A DNA stretch of 64,000 nt from Arthrobacter gengyunqii (GTDB taxonomy: Bacteria > Actinomycetota > Actinomycetes > Actinomycetales > Micrococcaceae): NCBI RefSeq assembly GCF_023022985.1, contig NZ_CP095461.1, positions 2,418,001 through 2,482,000 on the forward strand. The letters are read 5' to 3'. This document shows, one piece after another, positions 51,047-59,157 of the stretch. Positions within the stretch are counted from its first letter, which is position 1. Each line of letters begins with the position of its first letter. The notes beneath the pieces were generated by a model, which saw nothing but the letters and a program-made list of their open reading frames with translations, was not told the origin of the DNA and ran no database searches. The position numbers and the translations under genes are program-made.

Positions 51047-53272
51047 TCAGCCGCGGTCCAGGAAGGCTTCCTTCTCCGGGTTCAGGTAGTCCTCGATCGC
51101 CTCGTTGAGCGCCGGGTGCTCCGTCAGGTCCGGATCCTCCGCCACCAGGGCCGAGGCTGCGGCACGGGCCTTTTCGATCAGCGGCTCATCCTGGATCGCC
51201 CGCAGCAGCTTCAGCGTGGAACGCCCGCCGGACTGCGAGGCGCCCAGGATGTCACCTTCACGGCGCAGCTCCAGGTCCCGCCGGGAGAGCTCAAACCCGT
51301 CGGTGGTTGCCGCCACGGCTTCCAGGCGTTCCCGGCTGGGATGCCCGGGTTCCAGCCGGGTGACCAGCAGGCAGGTGCCGGGCAGGCCGCCGCGGCCCAC
51401 CCGACCGCGCAGCTGGTGCAGCTGGGAGATGCCGAACCGGTCGGCGTCCATGATCACCATGAGGGACGCGTTGTGGACGTCCACGCCCACTTCGATGACC
51501 GTGGTGGAAATCAGCAGGTCAATGTCGCCGCGGGTGAACGCCGCCATGGTTTCGGTCTTCTCCACGGGATCCAGCCGCCCGTGCAGCACTCCGATCCGCA
51601 CCCCGGCGAGCGCCGGCACCTCGGAGAGCTGCTGGTACATTTCCTCGACAGATGCCAGATTCGGTTTGTTGGCTTTGCCCGGGGGCGCTCCGTAGTCCAG
51701 CAGGGCCAGATCGGCTCCCGCTTCTTCTTCCTTGTCCCCGATCTTGGGACACACCACGTACACCTGCCGCCCGGCGTCGATTTCCTCCCGGGCGCGCTCC
51801 CAGATGCGCCGTCCCCAGGCCGGCTTTTCCGCCAGCGGCGCCATGTAGGTGGAGATGGGGGCGCGGCCGGCGGGCAGCTCGGTCAGCGTGGAAACTTCCA
51901 GGTCGCCGAAAACGGTCATGGCCACGGTCCGCGGAATGGGTGTGGCGGTCATGACCAGCAGGTGCGGGGTGCTGCGGCCCTTGGTGCGCAGCACATCGCG
52001 CTGTTCGACGCCGAACCGGTGCTGTTCGTCCACGACGACGAGCCCCAGGTCCGCGAACTGCACGTGTTCCGAGAGCAGGGCATGGGTGCCGATCACAATG
52101 CCGGCGGCGCCGCTTGCGGCATCCAGCAGGGCGGCTCGGCGGCCGCCGGTGTCCATGGAGCCGGTCAACAGCGTGACCCGGGTGGCGTCGTCGTCGCTTC
52201 CCAGGCGGCCGCCCTGGCCCAGGGGACCGAGGGTCTTGGTGATGGATTCGTAGTGCTGGGCGGCGAGCACCTCGGTGGGAGCCAGCAGCGCGGCCTGGCC
52301 GCCGGCGTCGATCACCTGGAGCATCGCGCGTAGGGCCACCAGGGTTTTGCCGGAGCCCACCTCGCCCTGCAACAGCCGGTTCATCGGATGCGGGCGGGCC
52401 AAATCGTCGGCGAGCTCACGGCCGACGGCAAACTGGCCGTCGGTGAGTGTGAACGGCAGGGCGGCGTCGAACTTGTCCAGCAGCCGGCCGGGCTTAGGCG
52501 GGCGCGCGGTGGCGTCTTCCTGGGCGGCGAAGCTGCGGCGCCGGGCCAGCGCCGTCTGCAGGACGAGGGCCTCCTGGTAGCGGAACCGGTGGCGGGCCTT
52601 GTACGCCTCGCCGATTTCCGCCGGGCGGTGAATCTTCTCGTAGGCCTCGGCCAAGCCCAGCAAGTGCTCCGTGTTCCGGATGGGCTCCGGGATGGGATCG
52701 TGCAGCTGTTCGGTCTGCATGGTGTCCAGCAGCATGTCCACTGCCTTCTTGATGTCCCAGCTGTTGAGCTTGGCGGTGGCGGGATAGACGGGGATGGGCC
52801 GCTTGGCGATTTCCTCGTCGTCGGCCTCGTCGTCGAGCACCACGTAGTTGGGGTTGGTCAGCGTGAGCTGCTGCTTGTAAACGCCCACCTTGCCGGAGAA
52901 CATGGCGCGGGTGCCCACGGTGAGTTCCTTCTGTGCGTTCCAGCCGTTGAAGAAGGTCAGGTGCAGCTGGCCCAGGGCGCCCGAGGCGTCATCGGTGACC
53001 ACAACTTCGAGCAGGGTACCCTTGCGGGTCTGCATGCGCCGGGCGTTGGCGCTCTGCACCCGGGCAATGAGGGTGACGTCCTCGTCAAAGGGGATTTCGG
53101 CGATGGGCGTGAGCTCCCCGCGCTCGAGGTAGCGCCGCGGAAAATGGTGCAGCAGGTCGCCGACGGTTTTCAGGCCCAGGTGTTTCTCAAGCTTGGTGGC
53201 GGAGGGCTTGCCGATGCGCCGTTCGAGCGGGAAATCCAGTTCCGGCGGAACGTTAGACTTCATGGGCCTCAT
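51047..53272 (-). CDS. recG: ATP-dependent DNA helicase RecG
   Basis: A 741-aa branch-migration helicase that remodels stalled forks and Holliday junctions. The wedge/OB domain occupies about residues 50-200 (DLLHHFPRRYLERGELTPI). Walker A is LQGEVGSGKTLVALRAML, the DExx box is VVVDEQHRFGVEQRD, with MTATPIPRTVAMTVFGDLEV and the TRG-like C-terminal block HQLRGRVGRGGLPGTCLLV. The ATG at 53272 overlaps the upstream DAK2 gene by 20 bp; the ATG at 53263 is an alternative start. Length is near the usual 700-740. Confidence 0.96.
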   Translation of the reverse strand: MRPMKSNVPPELDFPLERRIGKPSATKLEKHLGLKTVGDLLHHFPRRYLERGELTPIAEIPFDEDVTLIARVQSANARRMQTRKGTLLEVVVTDDASGALGQLHLTFFNGWNAQKELTVGTRAMFSGKVGVYKQQLTLTNPNYVVLDDEADDEEIAKRPIPVYPATAKLNSWDIKKAVDMLLDTMQTEQLHDPIPEPIRNTEHLLGLAEAYEKIHRPAEIGEAYKARHRFRYQEALVLQTALARRRSFAAQEDATARPPKPGRLLDKFDAALPFTLTDGQFAVGRELADDLARPHPMNRLLQGEVGSGKTLVALRAMLQVIDAGGQAALLAPTEVLAAQHYESITKTLGPLGQGGRLGSDDDATRVTLLTGSMDTGGRRAALLDAASGAAGIVIGTHALLSEHVQFADLGLVVVDEQHRFGVEQRDVLRTKGRSTPHLLVMTATPIPRTVAMTVFGDLEVSTLTELPAGRAPISTYMAPLAEKPAWGRRIWERAREEIDAGRQVYVVCPKIGDKEEEAGADLALLDYGAPPGKANKPNLASVEEMYQQLSEVPALAGVRIGVLHGRLDPVEKTETMAAFTRGDIDLLISTTVIEVGVDVHNASLMVIMDADRFGISQLHQLRGRVGRGGLPGTCLLVTRLEPGHPSRERLEAVAATTDGFELSRRDLELRREGDILGASQSGGRSTLKLLRAIQDEPLIEKARAAASALVAEDPDLTEHPALNEAIEDYLNPEKEAFLDRG

Positions 53273-54305
53273 GGATTTCGCTGACGATTTCCTTGGTTTC
53301 GTGGCCGTCGGCGGACAGTTCAGTGACGGTCAGATTCATGGGCTCACCCACGGTGCGCAGCAGGTCGATGGCGGTGCCCGCGTCGGGCGTGTGGACGTGC
53401 ACCCGCCAGCGGTACCCTTCCCCCACGGCGTTGACGGCACTCATGATCACCGAGTCTCCCACCTCGTCCAGCTGCAGGCGGAGTGTGGCGGCATCCAGCG
53501 GGCTCAGCGTGATGGTGCACATGACTTCCACGCCCTCCATCCGGGGCATGGCGCTGTGGATGTGCGGGGCCTGCACGTCATAGCCGTGCAACCCGTCCAG
53601 CAGCTCTTCCTGCAGTTCCTCGCCCAGGGCCGACGCGCGCAGCGCATCCAGCACCAGCAGGAAGCCGACTCCCCCGGCATCCACCACCCGGGCCTGCGTC
53701 AGGGCGTCCAGCTGGAGTTCGGTGTTGACGACGGCGGCGAGTGCGGCATTCATGACGGCTCGCAGGGTGGCGGCCAGGCCTACGTTGCTGTCATCGCCGG
53801 ACTGTGCGGCTTCCTCGTCCATGGCGGCGCGGGCCGCTTCTTCCAGGACCGAGAGCATGGTGCCGGGCACAGGGTCGCTCAGGACGGACCAGGAGCGCAG
53901 CTGAGCACGGTGCAGAGCCGTGGCCAGCAGGGGCGCTGAGAGGCGGGTGCTGCCCTGCAGCGGTTCGGCCATGGCCGTCAGGAACACGGAGAGCAGTGTG
54001 CCGGAGTTGCCCTTGGCGTCCTCCATGGCCGCGCGGCCGGCGATGCCCAGCAGCTCGCCGATGTCCGTGGTGTCGACGTCGGCGATGGCGCGGGAGGCGG
54101 AACGAAGCGTGAGATACAGGTTGGTGCCGGTGTCGCCGTCGGCCACCGGGAAAATGTTGATCGCGTTCAGCCGGTCACTGTGGTTGCCCAGGGACACTTC
54201 AGCGTTGCTCAACCATCGCTTCAGCGCTTGTGCGTTCGCGGTGATTTTGGTCTGCAAAGTGATCCCGTTTCCGTGCTGGCGCCTTGATTCGGCTCGCGGC
54301 GTCAT
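53253..54305 (-). CDS. DAK2-domain protein (FakA-like, short form)
   Basis: A protein of about 350 aa with the DhaL/DAK2 nucleotide-binding domain. RLNAINIFPVADGDTGTNLY gives the Asp-rich Mg2+/ATP site, GRAAMEDAKGNSGTLLSV the G-x-x-GNSG loop, and ARVVDAGGVGFLLVLDAL the closing motif. FakA phosphorylates fatty acids held by FakB; this protein has a shorter C-terminal part than the 550-aa FakA, so that role is only likely. The ATG at 54305 has a weak ribosome-binding site and a TTG at 54257 is an alternative. It overlaps recG, as is common in actinobacteria. Confidence 0.82.
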   Translation of the reverse strand: MTPRAESRRQHGNGITLQTKITANAQALKRWLSNAEVSLGNHSDRLNAINIFPVADGDTGTNLYLTLRSASRAIADVDTTDIGELLGIAGRAAMEDAKGNSGTLLSVFLTAMAEPLQGSTRLSAPLLATALHRAQLRSWSVLSDPVPGTMLSVLEEAARAAMDEEAAQSGDDSNVGLAATLRAVMNAALAAVVNTELQLDALTQARVVDAGGVGFLLVLDALRASALGEELQEELLDGLHGYDVQAPHIHSAMPRMEGVEVMCTITLSPLDAATLRLQLDEVGDSVIMSAVNAVGEGYRWRVHVHTPDAGTAIDLLRTVGEPMNLTVTELSADGHETKEIVSEIHEAHEV

Positions 54306-54396
54306 TGCCTGCGTGCCGGTTTGGTCAGTAGGAACTCTACCGCAGGCACCTTGGCGGCGCCGATAACGATTTGCATAAATGTGGGAAAGTTGAGGG

Positions 54397-54645
54397 ATGG
54401 CCAACAAGCGGTACGCGGATATTGCCGCGGCGAGACACATGAGCGATGCGCCCCTTGCAGCGGAGCCGGAGGCCGGCACCGGGAAGCGGGTTGACGGAGC
54501 ACCGAAGCCGTCGAAGGTTCGCCGCGGACATCTGTCCGAAAAGGAAAGGTCCTACCGGAAGAAGCGTCTCATTGCTGTGACCTTGACCACACTTGTGTGC
54601 CTGACGGTTCCCACACTTATCGCGCTTCTAGTGTTCTTCGGCTAA
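54397..54645 (+). CDS. Small single-pass membrane protein
   Basis: An 82-aa protein. A hydrophilic Ala/Lys/Arg-rich N-terminal half (SKVRRGHLSEKERSYRKKRL) precedes one C-terminal membrane helix, AVTLTTLVCLTVPTLIALLV. By the positive-inside rule the N-terminus is cytoplasmic and the protein ends just after the helix. A weak GTTGAGGG lies before the ATG. It is divergent from the DAK2 gene and upstream of wecB on the same strand. I do not recognise its family. Confidence 0.6.
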   Translation: MANKRYADIAAARHMSDAPLAAEPEAGTGKRVDGAPKPSKVRRGHLSEKERSYRKKRLIAVTLTTLVCLTVPTLIALLVFFG

Positions 54646-54772
54646 GTAGCAAGGCTCGAAAGCGCGGCCCAATTACTCACGGCCCTACTCTTAAGACTTT
54701 TCCAATTTCACGGTTCCGCTAGACTCGACCCAGTTAGCGGTCCTTTTTGTCAAGGTTTTGTAGGGGAATCTC

Positions 54773-55915
54773 ATGCCAGTCATCATGCCAATTTATGGAA
54801 CTCGTCCCGAGGCCATCAAGATGGCTCCCATCGTGGCGGCCCTTCAGGAATCGAAAACCCTGGACTGTTTCGTAACGGTCACCGGACAGCACCGATCGAT
54901 GCTGGATCAGGTGAACAGCCTCTTTGACATCGTTCCGGACCACGACCTGAATATTTTCGCCCCCGGACAGACCCTGAACGGAATCCTCACAAAGACCATC
55001 GATGGCTTGGACAAGCTGTTCAGCGTCAACAAGCCGGACGCCGTGATTGTCCAAGGAGACACCACCACGTCCACCGCCGGCGCCATTGCGGCCTTCTACC
55101 ATGGGATTCCGGTAGTCCATGTAGAGGCAGGGCTGCGTAGCCATGATCTCTTCTCGCCGTTCCCCGAAGAAGCCAACCGCAAGATGACCTCCCAGATCGC
55201 CAGTCTGCACCTGGCTCCCACCACCACCAGCCGAGACAACCTCCTCGCGGAAAACGTCACCGCGGAAGACATTGTTGTCTCCGGCAACAGCGTCATTGAC
55301 GCCCTGTTCATGACGGTGGACAAGGAAATCCCGTTCACCGACCCGAAGCTGGAAGAACTTGCCGCAGCCGACCGACGCATCCTGCTCTCCACCACCCACC
55401 GCCGCGAGAACCAGGGCGAGGCCATGCGCGGCGTCGGCCGGGCACTGGCCCGGATCGCCGCTGCCGAACCTGAGCTGACCATCGTGCTCCCCCTGCACAA
55501 AAACCCCGTGGTGCGCGACGCCGTCATGCCGTTCATCGAAGGCATCGACAATATCGTGGTCACGGAGCCGCTCGCCTACGGCGAGTTCACCCGCATGCTC
55601 TCCCTCTCGCACGTGGTCCTGACCGACTCCGGCGGAGTTCAGGAAGAAGCCCCGAGCCTCGGCAAGCCTGTGCTGGTGATGCGTGAGAACACCGAGCGTC
55701 CCGAAGCCGTTGTTGCCGGCACGGTCAAGCTGATCGGCACGGACGAGGACCGCATTGTCTCGGAAGTGGACCGGCTGCTGAATGACCAGGCGTACTTCGA
55801 TTCCATGGCCAATGCCGTGAACCCCTACGGTGACGGCAAAGCTGCCGAGCGTACGGTTGCCGCCATCGAGCAGTTGCTCGGCCTTGGTGAGCGTGTTTCG
55901 GACTTCGCCAGCTAG
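54773..55915 (+). CDS. wecB: UDP-N-acetylglucosamine 2-epimerase
   Basis: A 380-aa non-hydrolysing epimerase that interconverts UDP-GlcNAc and UDP-ManNAc, the precursor of many surface polymers. The start MPVIMPIYGTRPEAIKMAPI, VVHVEAGLRSHDLFSPFPEE with its catalytic acids, LSTTHRRENQGEAMRGVG and LTDSGGVQEEAPSLGKPVLV are family hallmarks. GGGGAATCTC precedes the ATG. It opens the glycan locus that runs to the right edge. The partner UDP-ManNAc dehydrogenase or transferase is not in the window. Confidence 0.95.
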   Translation: MPVIMPIYGTRPEAIKMAPIVAALQESKTLDCFVTVTGQHRSMLDQVNSLFDIVPDHDLNIFAPGQTLNGILTKTIDGLDKLFSVNKPDAVIVQGDTTTSTAGAIAAFYHGIPVVHVEAGLRSHDLFSPFPEEANRKMTSQIASLHLAPTTTSRDNLLAENVTAEDIVVSGNSVIDALFMTVDKEIPFTDPKLEELAAADRRILLSTTHRRENQGEAMRGVGRALARIAAAEPELTIVLPLHKNPVVRDAVMPFIEGIDNIVVTEPLAYGEFTRMLSLSHVVLTDSGGVQEEAPSLGKPVLVMRENTERPEAVVAGTVKLIGTDEDRIVSEVDRLLNDQAYFDSMANAVNPYGDGKAAERTVAAIEQLLGLGERVSDFAS

Positions 55916-55924
55916 CCCCGAGCC

Positions 55925-57595
55925 GTGTCGAAGAATGCTGGCCCTGTGAACGTCATCACATATGGCTCCGGAGCTGCATGGGAATTAGTCCATACTTACA
56001 GCCTCGGCTCAGTCCACCCACTCGGACACATCGGTCGGCAATCCCTGATCAGTGCCATGAACGGCGCGAGCCTGGATCTCAACCAGACGGCCGATAATGC
56101 AGGCTCCCGCATCGACCGTGTAGTCCGAGAAGACATTCAAGCGTCGCTTATGGAACGCATCCGCCAGCAGGCAGAAGCCACTGACCTTTTGATCTGGGAC
56201 ATCAACGATGAACGCTTCGGCGTAGTGGGGACTGGGAACTCAACCTACGTAACCCGTTCCCCGCAGCTAACTGCCGCGCACCTATCATTGCCTCGCGAAA
56301 CCACCGTAATAGTCTTTGGATCGGACGAACACTTCGCTCTGTGGCAGCAGGCTAGCAATGAGTTCGTCAGCTTCCTCAAAGAGCAAAATCTGCTGGAGAA
56401 GACCGTCCTTCTGGATATTCCTTGGGCATCCCATGATGAGAGGGGCAATGACATCGCCCTCTCCTATGGCCTGTCACCCTCGGAAGCAAATTCTCACTTT
56501 GAGCGCTATCACAGGCATCTTGCAGACCTCGGCGTTCAGATTCTCTCAGAGAGCAAGACGGTATCGGCAGCCGACCACCGGTTTGGTCCGGCCCCGTTCA
56601 ACTTTCACGACACGGTCTATCACTCCGTAGCACAGCGGCTCCACCAGAGCCTTGCCGAGACGGGACGCTCGACCGGCACCCCGGGCTGGAATTGGGATGA
56701 ACAGCATAAGACTGAGATCAAGATCTGGACATCTCCCCAACACGCCAACTTCGGAGCGCCAGGACGAACCGAACACCTGATTCGTCCCCGCACGAAAAAA
56801 ACAGAGGTCTTTCCAGCACGGCTTCTGGTAGAAAACACGGGTTCGGACACACTTTTGGTCATTAGCCACGGAGCCCTCCCCCGTTCCAAGTACACCCTCC
56901 CCCGGTTCGAGTGGATGGCTACACTTGCCGCCCGCGATGAGAACAGAATCTTCCTAAGCGACACCGCCCTTGAGGGAGATCGCGACTTCGAACTCGCCTG
57001 GTTCACCGGAAACGCGGCAGATGACCTGACTTCCCGCTATGCAGATTTAGTTCGGAAGGCGGCAGGGGAACTGGGTGCTACCAAAATAGTCTTTATGGGG
57101 GGATCGGGAGGAGGCTTCGCGTCCTTATCTCTAGCCGCCAAGGTTCCTGGATCTCGCGCTTTGGTCTTCAATCCACAAACAATCATCCGGAACTATTGGC
57201 ATAAATCAGTAGATAAGTATCAAAAAACACTGTTCCCGGAGTTGAATGACCGAACCCAATTGGCATCCTTCGGAACCCGTGTTGACGTCACACGCGTCGT
57301 CACGCCTGCAGCCAATCAGATTATCTACGTGCAGAACGATAACGATACCCTGCACGTAGAAAAGCACCTTTCCCCCTATGCTGCAAGGAACGGATTGCCG
57401 GCAGAGACCGGGGTTTCCTCCACTGGAAACGTCTCAGTGGTAATGGAGCACTTTGCCGAAGGTCACAATATGCCCTACCGTGAGGTGCTACTCGATTTTG
57501 TCGACATCGCTGTCTCCGGGTGGAATCAACCGCTACTATCTTGGGATAACTTCCCGGAATCTTCCTTGACCCGAACCTACCGTACCGTCTCATAG
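55925..57595 (+). CDS. DUF6270-like domain fused to an alpha/beta hydrolase
   Basis: A 556-aa protein. The N-terminal part (about 1-270) has LGHIGRQSLISAM and ATDLLIWDINDERFGVVG, features I recall from DUF6270 proteins. The catalytic-looking Ser motif expected near the start (GSCVSRD-like) is GSGAAWE here, so that half may have lost its active Ser. The C-terminal part (about 290-550) is a hydrolase with LLVISHGALPRSKYTLPRFE, nucleophile elbow FMGGSGGGFASLSLA, Asp candidate in YVQNDNDTLHVEKH and His in FAEGHNMPY. The GTG at 55925 follows wecB by 9 bp, so they share an operon. A role in modifying a surface glycan (O-acylation or removal) is inference. Confidence 0.7.
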   Translation: MSKNAGPVNVITYGSGAAWELVHTYSLGSVHPLGHIGRQSLISAMNGASLDLNQTADNAGSRIDRVVREDIQASLMERIRQQAEATDLLIWDINDERFGVVGTGNSTYVTRSPQLTAAHLSLPRETTVIVFGSDEHFALWQQASNEFVSFLKEQNLLEKTVLLDIPWASHDERGNDIALSYGLSPSEANSHFERYHRHLADLGVQILSESKTVSAADHRFGPAPFNFHDTVYHSVAQRLHQSLAETGRSTGTPGWNWDEQHKTEIKIWTSPQHANFGAPGRTEHLIRPRTKKTEVFPARLLVENTGSDTLLVISHGALPRSKYTLPRFEWMATLAARDENRIFLSDTALEGDRDFELAWFTGNAADDLTSRYADLVRKAAGELGATKIVFMGGSGGGFASLSLAAKVPGSRALVFNPQTIIRNYWHKSVDKYQKTLFPELNDRTQLASFGTRVDVTRVVTPAANQIIYVQNDNDTLHVEKHLSPYAARNGLPAETGVSSTGNVSVVMEHFAEGHNMPYREVLLDFVDIAVSGWNQPLLSWDNFPESSLTRTYRTVS

Positions 57596-57621
57596 GTCAC
57601 GCTGGTGCCTGGCCATAAACG

Positions 57622-59157
57622 TCACACGCTGATGGATTTCGAATAGAACCAAGCGAAGGGGCGATTCTCACCGGGGCACCTCCGGAAGATCCTAAATCGT
57701 ACTTCATCACCCGGAACGACAGAAAAAGTAAATTCCTCACGCTTTGAGTATGCCTTTTTTCCAACTAACTTGGAGCCCTGGTATAAATGGCATGAGATAA
57801 GCTCACCTTTCGGCTTCCAAACTTTGATCCGCAAAAGGTTCCCCTCAACGTTCTCAATTACATGCGGAAGGACATCCTCAGTTCGAGAACGAGGTTTCTG
57901 ATCGACGACGTTTCTCAAATAGTGGCGATACACGGACCCAATATCGCTGTGAGTAAGGTCTGGCAGAGTCAGAGCCTGAAAGTCTGAATCATGGGAATCC
58001 ACCAACTCGAGCAAGGGTCGAATATGTCGCTTCCAGTGATGGTCTTTCTCTCCAACAAGAATCCGCACTGAGGTTTCAGCCGGCGGGCGGCTTATTCTCG
58101 ATACCACCGCGTTGTCCAGCCATTTCTTCGCGCCGCTATCCCGGCCACCCGCAATGAATTCCAAGACCGCCGGGGCACTATCTTGGAGGTAGCTGCCGGG
58201 AAACACCTGCGGTGCACCTACGATAATTTTTCCCACCCCTAGGCCAACGCCGTGAATCAAAGCGCCGGTACCGCCTTTTGATGACCCTGCAAAAGTCACT
58301 CGGTCCATCGCAACTCCAAGTTTTTCGATAATTTCAGTGAGAAACTTTTGGACCTCCCGATGGATTGTCAGGTCCCTATGGTTGGAAAAGTAATACGAGC
58401 CCCGCATACCGAAGTCATCCAGCAAAAAAAGTCGATAAGAATCGCTTCCCTGCAATGCGGATCTGTAGTTGTAGGTGAAGTCATACTCCCTGCCCAATGA
58501 AGAGAATACAACAACCAGATTCTTGCGACCTGCCGCAGTTTGGGGAACGTCTAGCAGATAATTGAGGTGGACAATGTTCTGCCAGGACATCCAACCGAGG
58601 TCTTCGCGTCCCACGCTCCGTTCAACGAGTTGAAACTGTGAACGCCGGACGTTTATCGATACACCACCAGCACCCCCCGCGACTCTAATTTGCGGATAGG
58701 GGCGCTCATTCCCACTTGCCACGAGACGGATCGTTGACGGACCATCCGAAGTAACTTCAAGCTCGGCAACTCTACGGTTACCTTCGAACGCGGCGATGAG
58801 TTGGCCATGAACCTCAAAGCGATTAGTCCCTGCAGGCGCCCATCTTGCTTCAAGCGTGCCGGAGAACTGACGTCCTCCAAGAATCCTGTAATAGTCTCTA
58901 TACGAGCTTCGGCGGACCCCCAATGTGGACGTTCCGACTCCGTTGCCTTCATACTCGAATTCCAACTCGGAAGCATGGCGGCCGTTTGGTCTTTCGTATG
59001 CTTCGGACAGGCGCACGACCGGCTGGCCCATAGGCAGCCGGTCCGCGAGGCGAGTAAGAAGCGGACCTAGAATTTTTGATACTCGCGTCGAGAGACGGGG
59101 CTGATTGCAACGAATCCGATTGACAAATCGGTTTGAGATCACGGCTTGGTGTACCAC
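57622..59157 (-). CDS. Asp2-like alpha/beta hydrolase of the glycan locus
   Basis: A 511-aa protein without a signal peptide. Residues about 40-190 are beta-rich and contain GVGTSTLGVRRSSYRDYYRI. The core around 200-430 has LVVVFSSLGREYDFTYNYRS, nucleophile elbow VTFAGSSKGGTGALIHGVGL, Asp candidate in RILVGEKDHHWKRHIRP and His in LPDLTHSDIGSVYRHYL. The GSSKGG elbow recalls Asp2 of accessory Sec systems, an O-acetyltransferase of glycoprotein sugars. The C-terminal 80 residues look like another beta unit (KVWKPKGELISCHLYQGSKL). The GTG start overlaps the asparagine-synthase-like gene by 19 bp, so the two are coupled. It converges on the DUF6270 fusion gene. Confidence 0.68.
   Translation of the reverse strand: MVHQAVISNRFVNRIRCNQPRLSTRVSKILGPLLTRLADRLPMGQPVVRLSEAYERPNGRHASELEFEYEGNGVGTSTLGVRRSSYRDYYRILGGRQFSGTLEARWAPAGTNRFEVHGQLIAAFEGNRRVAELEVTSDGPSTIRLVASGNERPYPQIRVAGGAGGVSINVRRSQFQLVERSVGREDLGWMSWQNIVHLNYLLDVPQTAAGRKNLVVVFSSLGREYDFTYNYRSALQGSDSYRLFLLDDFGMRGSYYFSNHRDLTIHREVQKFLTEIIEKLGVAMDRVTFAGSSKGGTGALIHGVGLGVGKIIVGAPQVFPGSYLQDSAPAVLEFIAGGRDSGAKKWLDNAVVSRISRPPAETSVRILVGEKDHHWKRHIRPLLELVDSHDSDFQALTLPDLTHSDIGSVYRHYLRNVVDQKPRSRTEDVLPHVIENVEGNLLRIKVWKPKGELISCHLYQGSKLVGKKAYSKREEFTFSVVPGDEVRFRIFRRCPGENRPFAWFYSKSISV

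Noticed and set aside
54397-54479. Extension of the DAK2 gene upstream to 54479
   Set aside because: The extra 58 codons are unlike the family and overlap the start of the divergent small membrane protein gene; the ATG at 54305 is enough.
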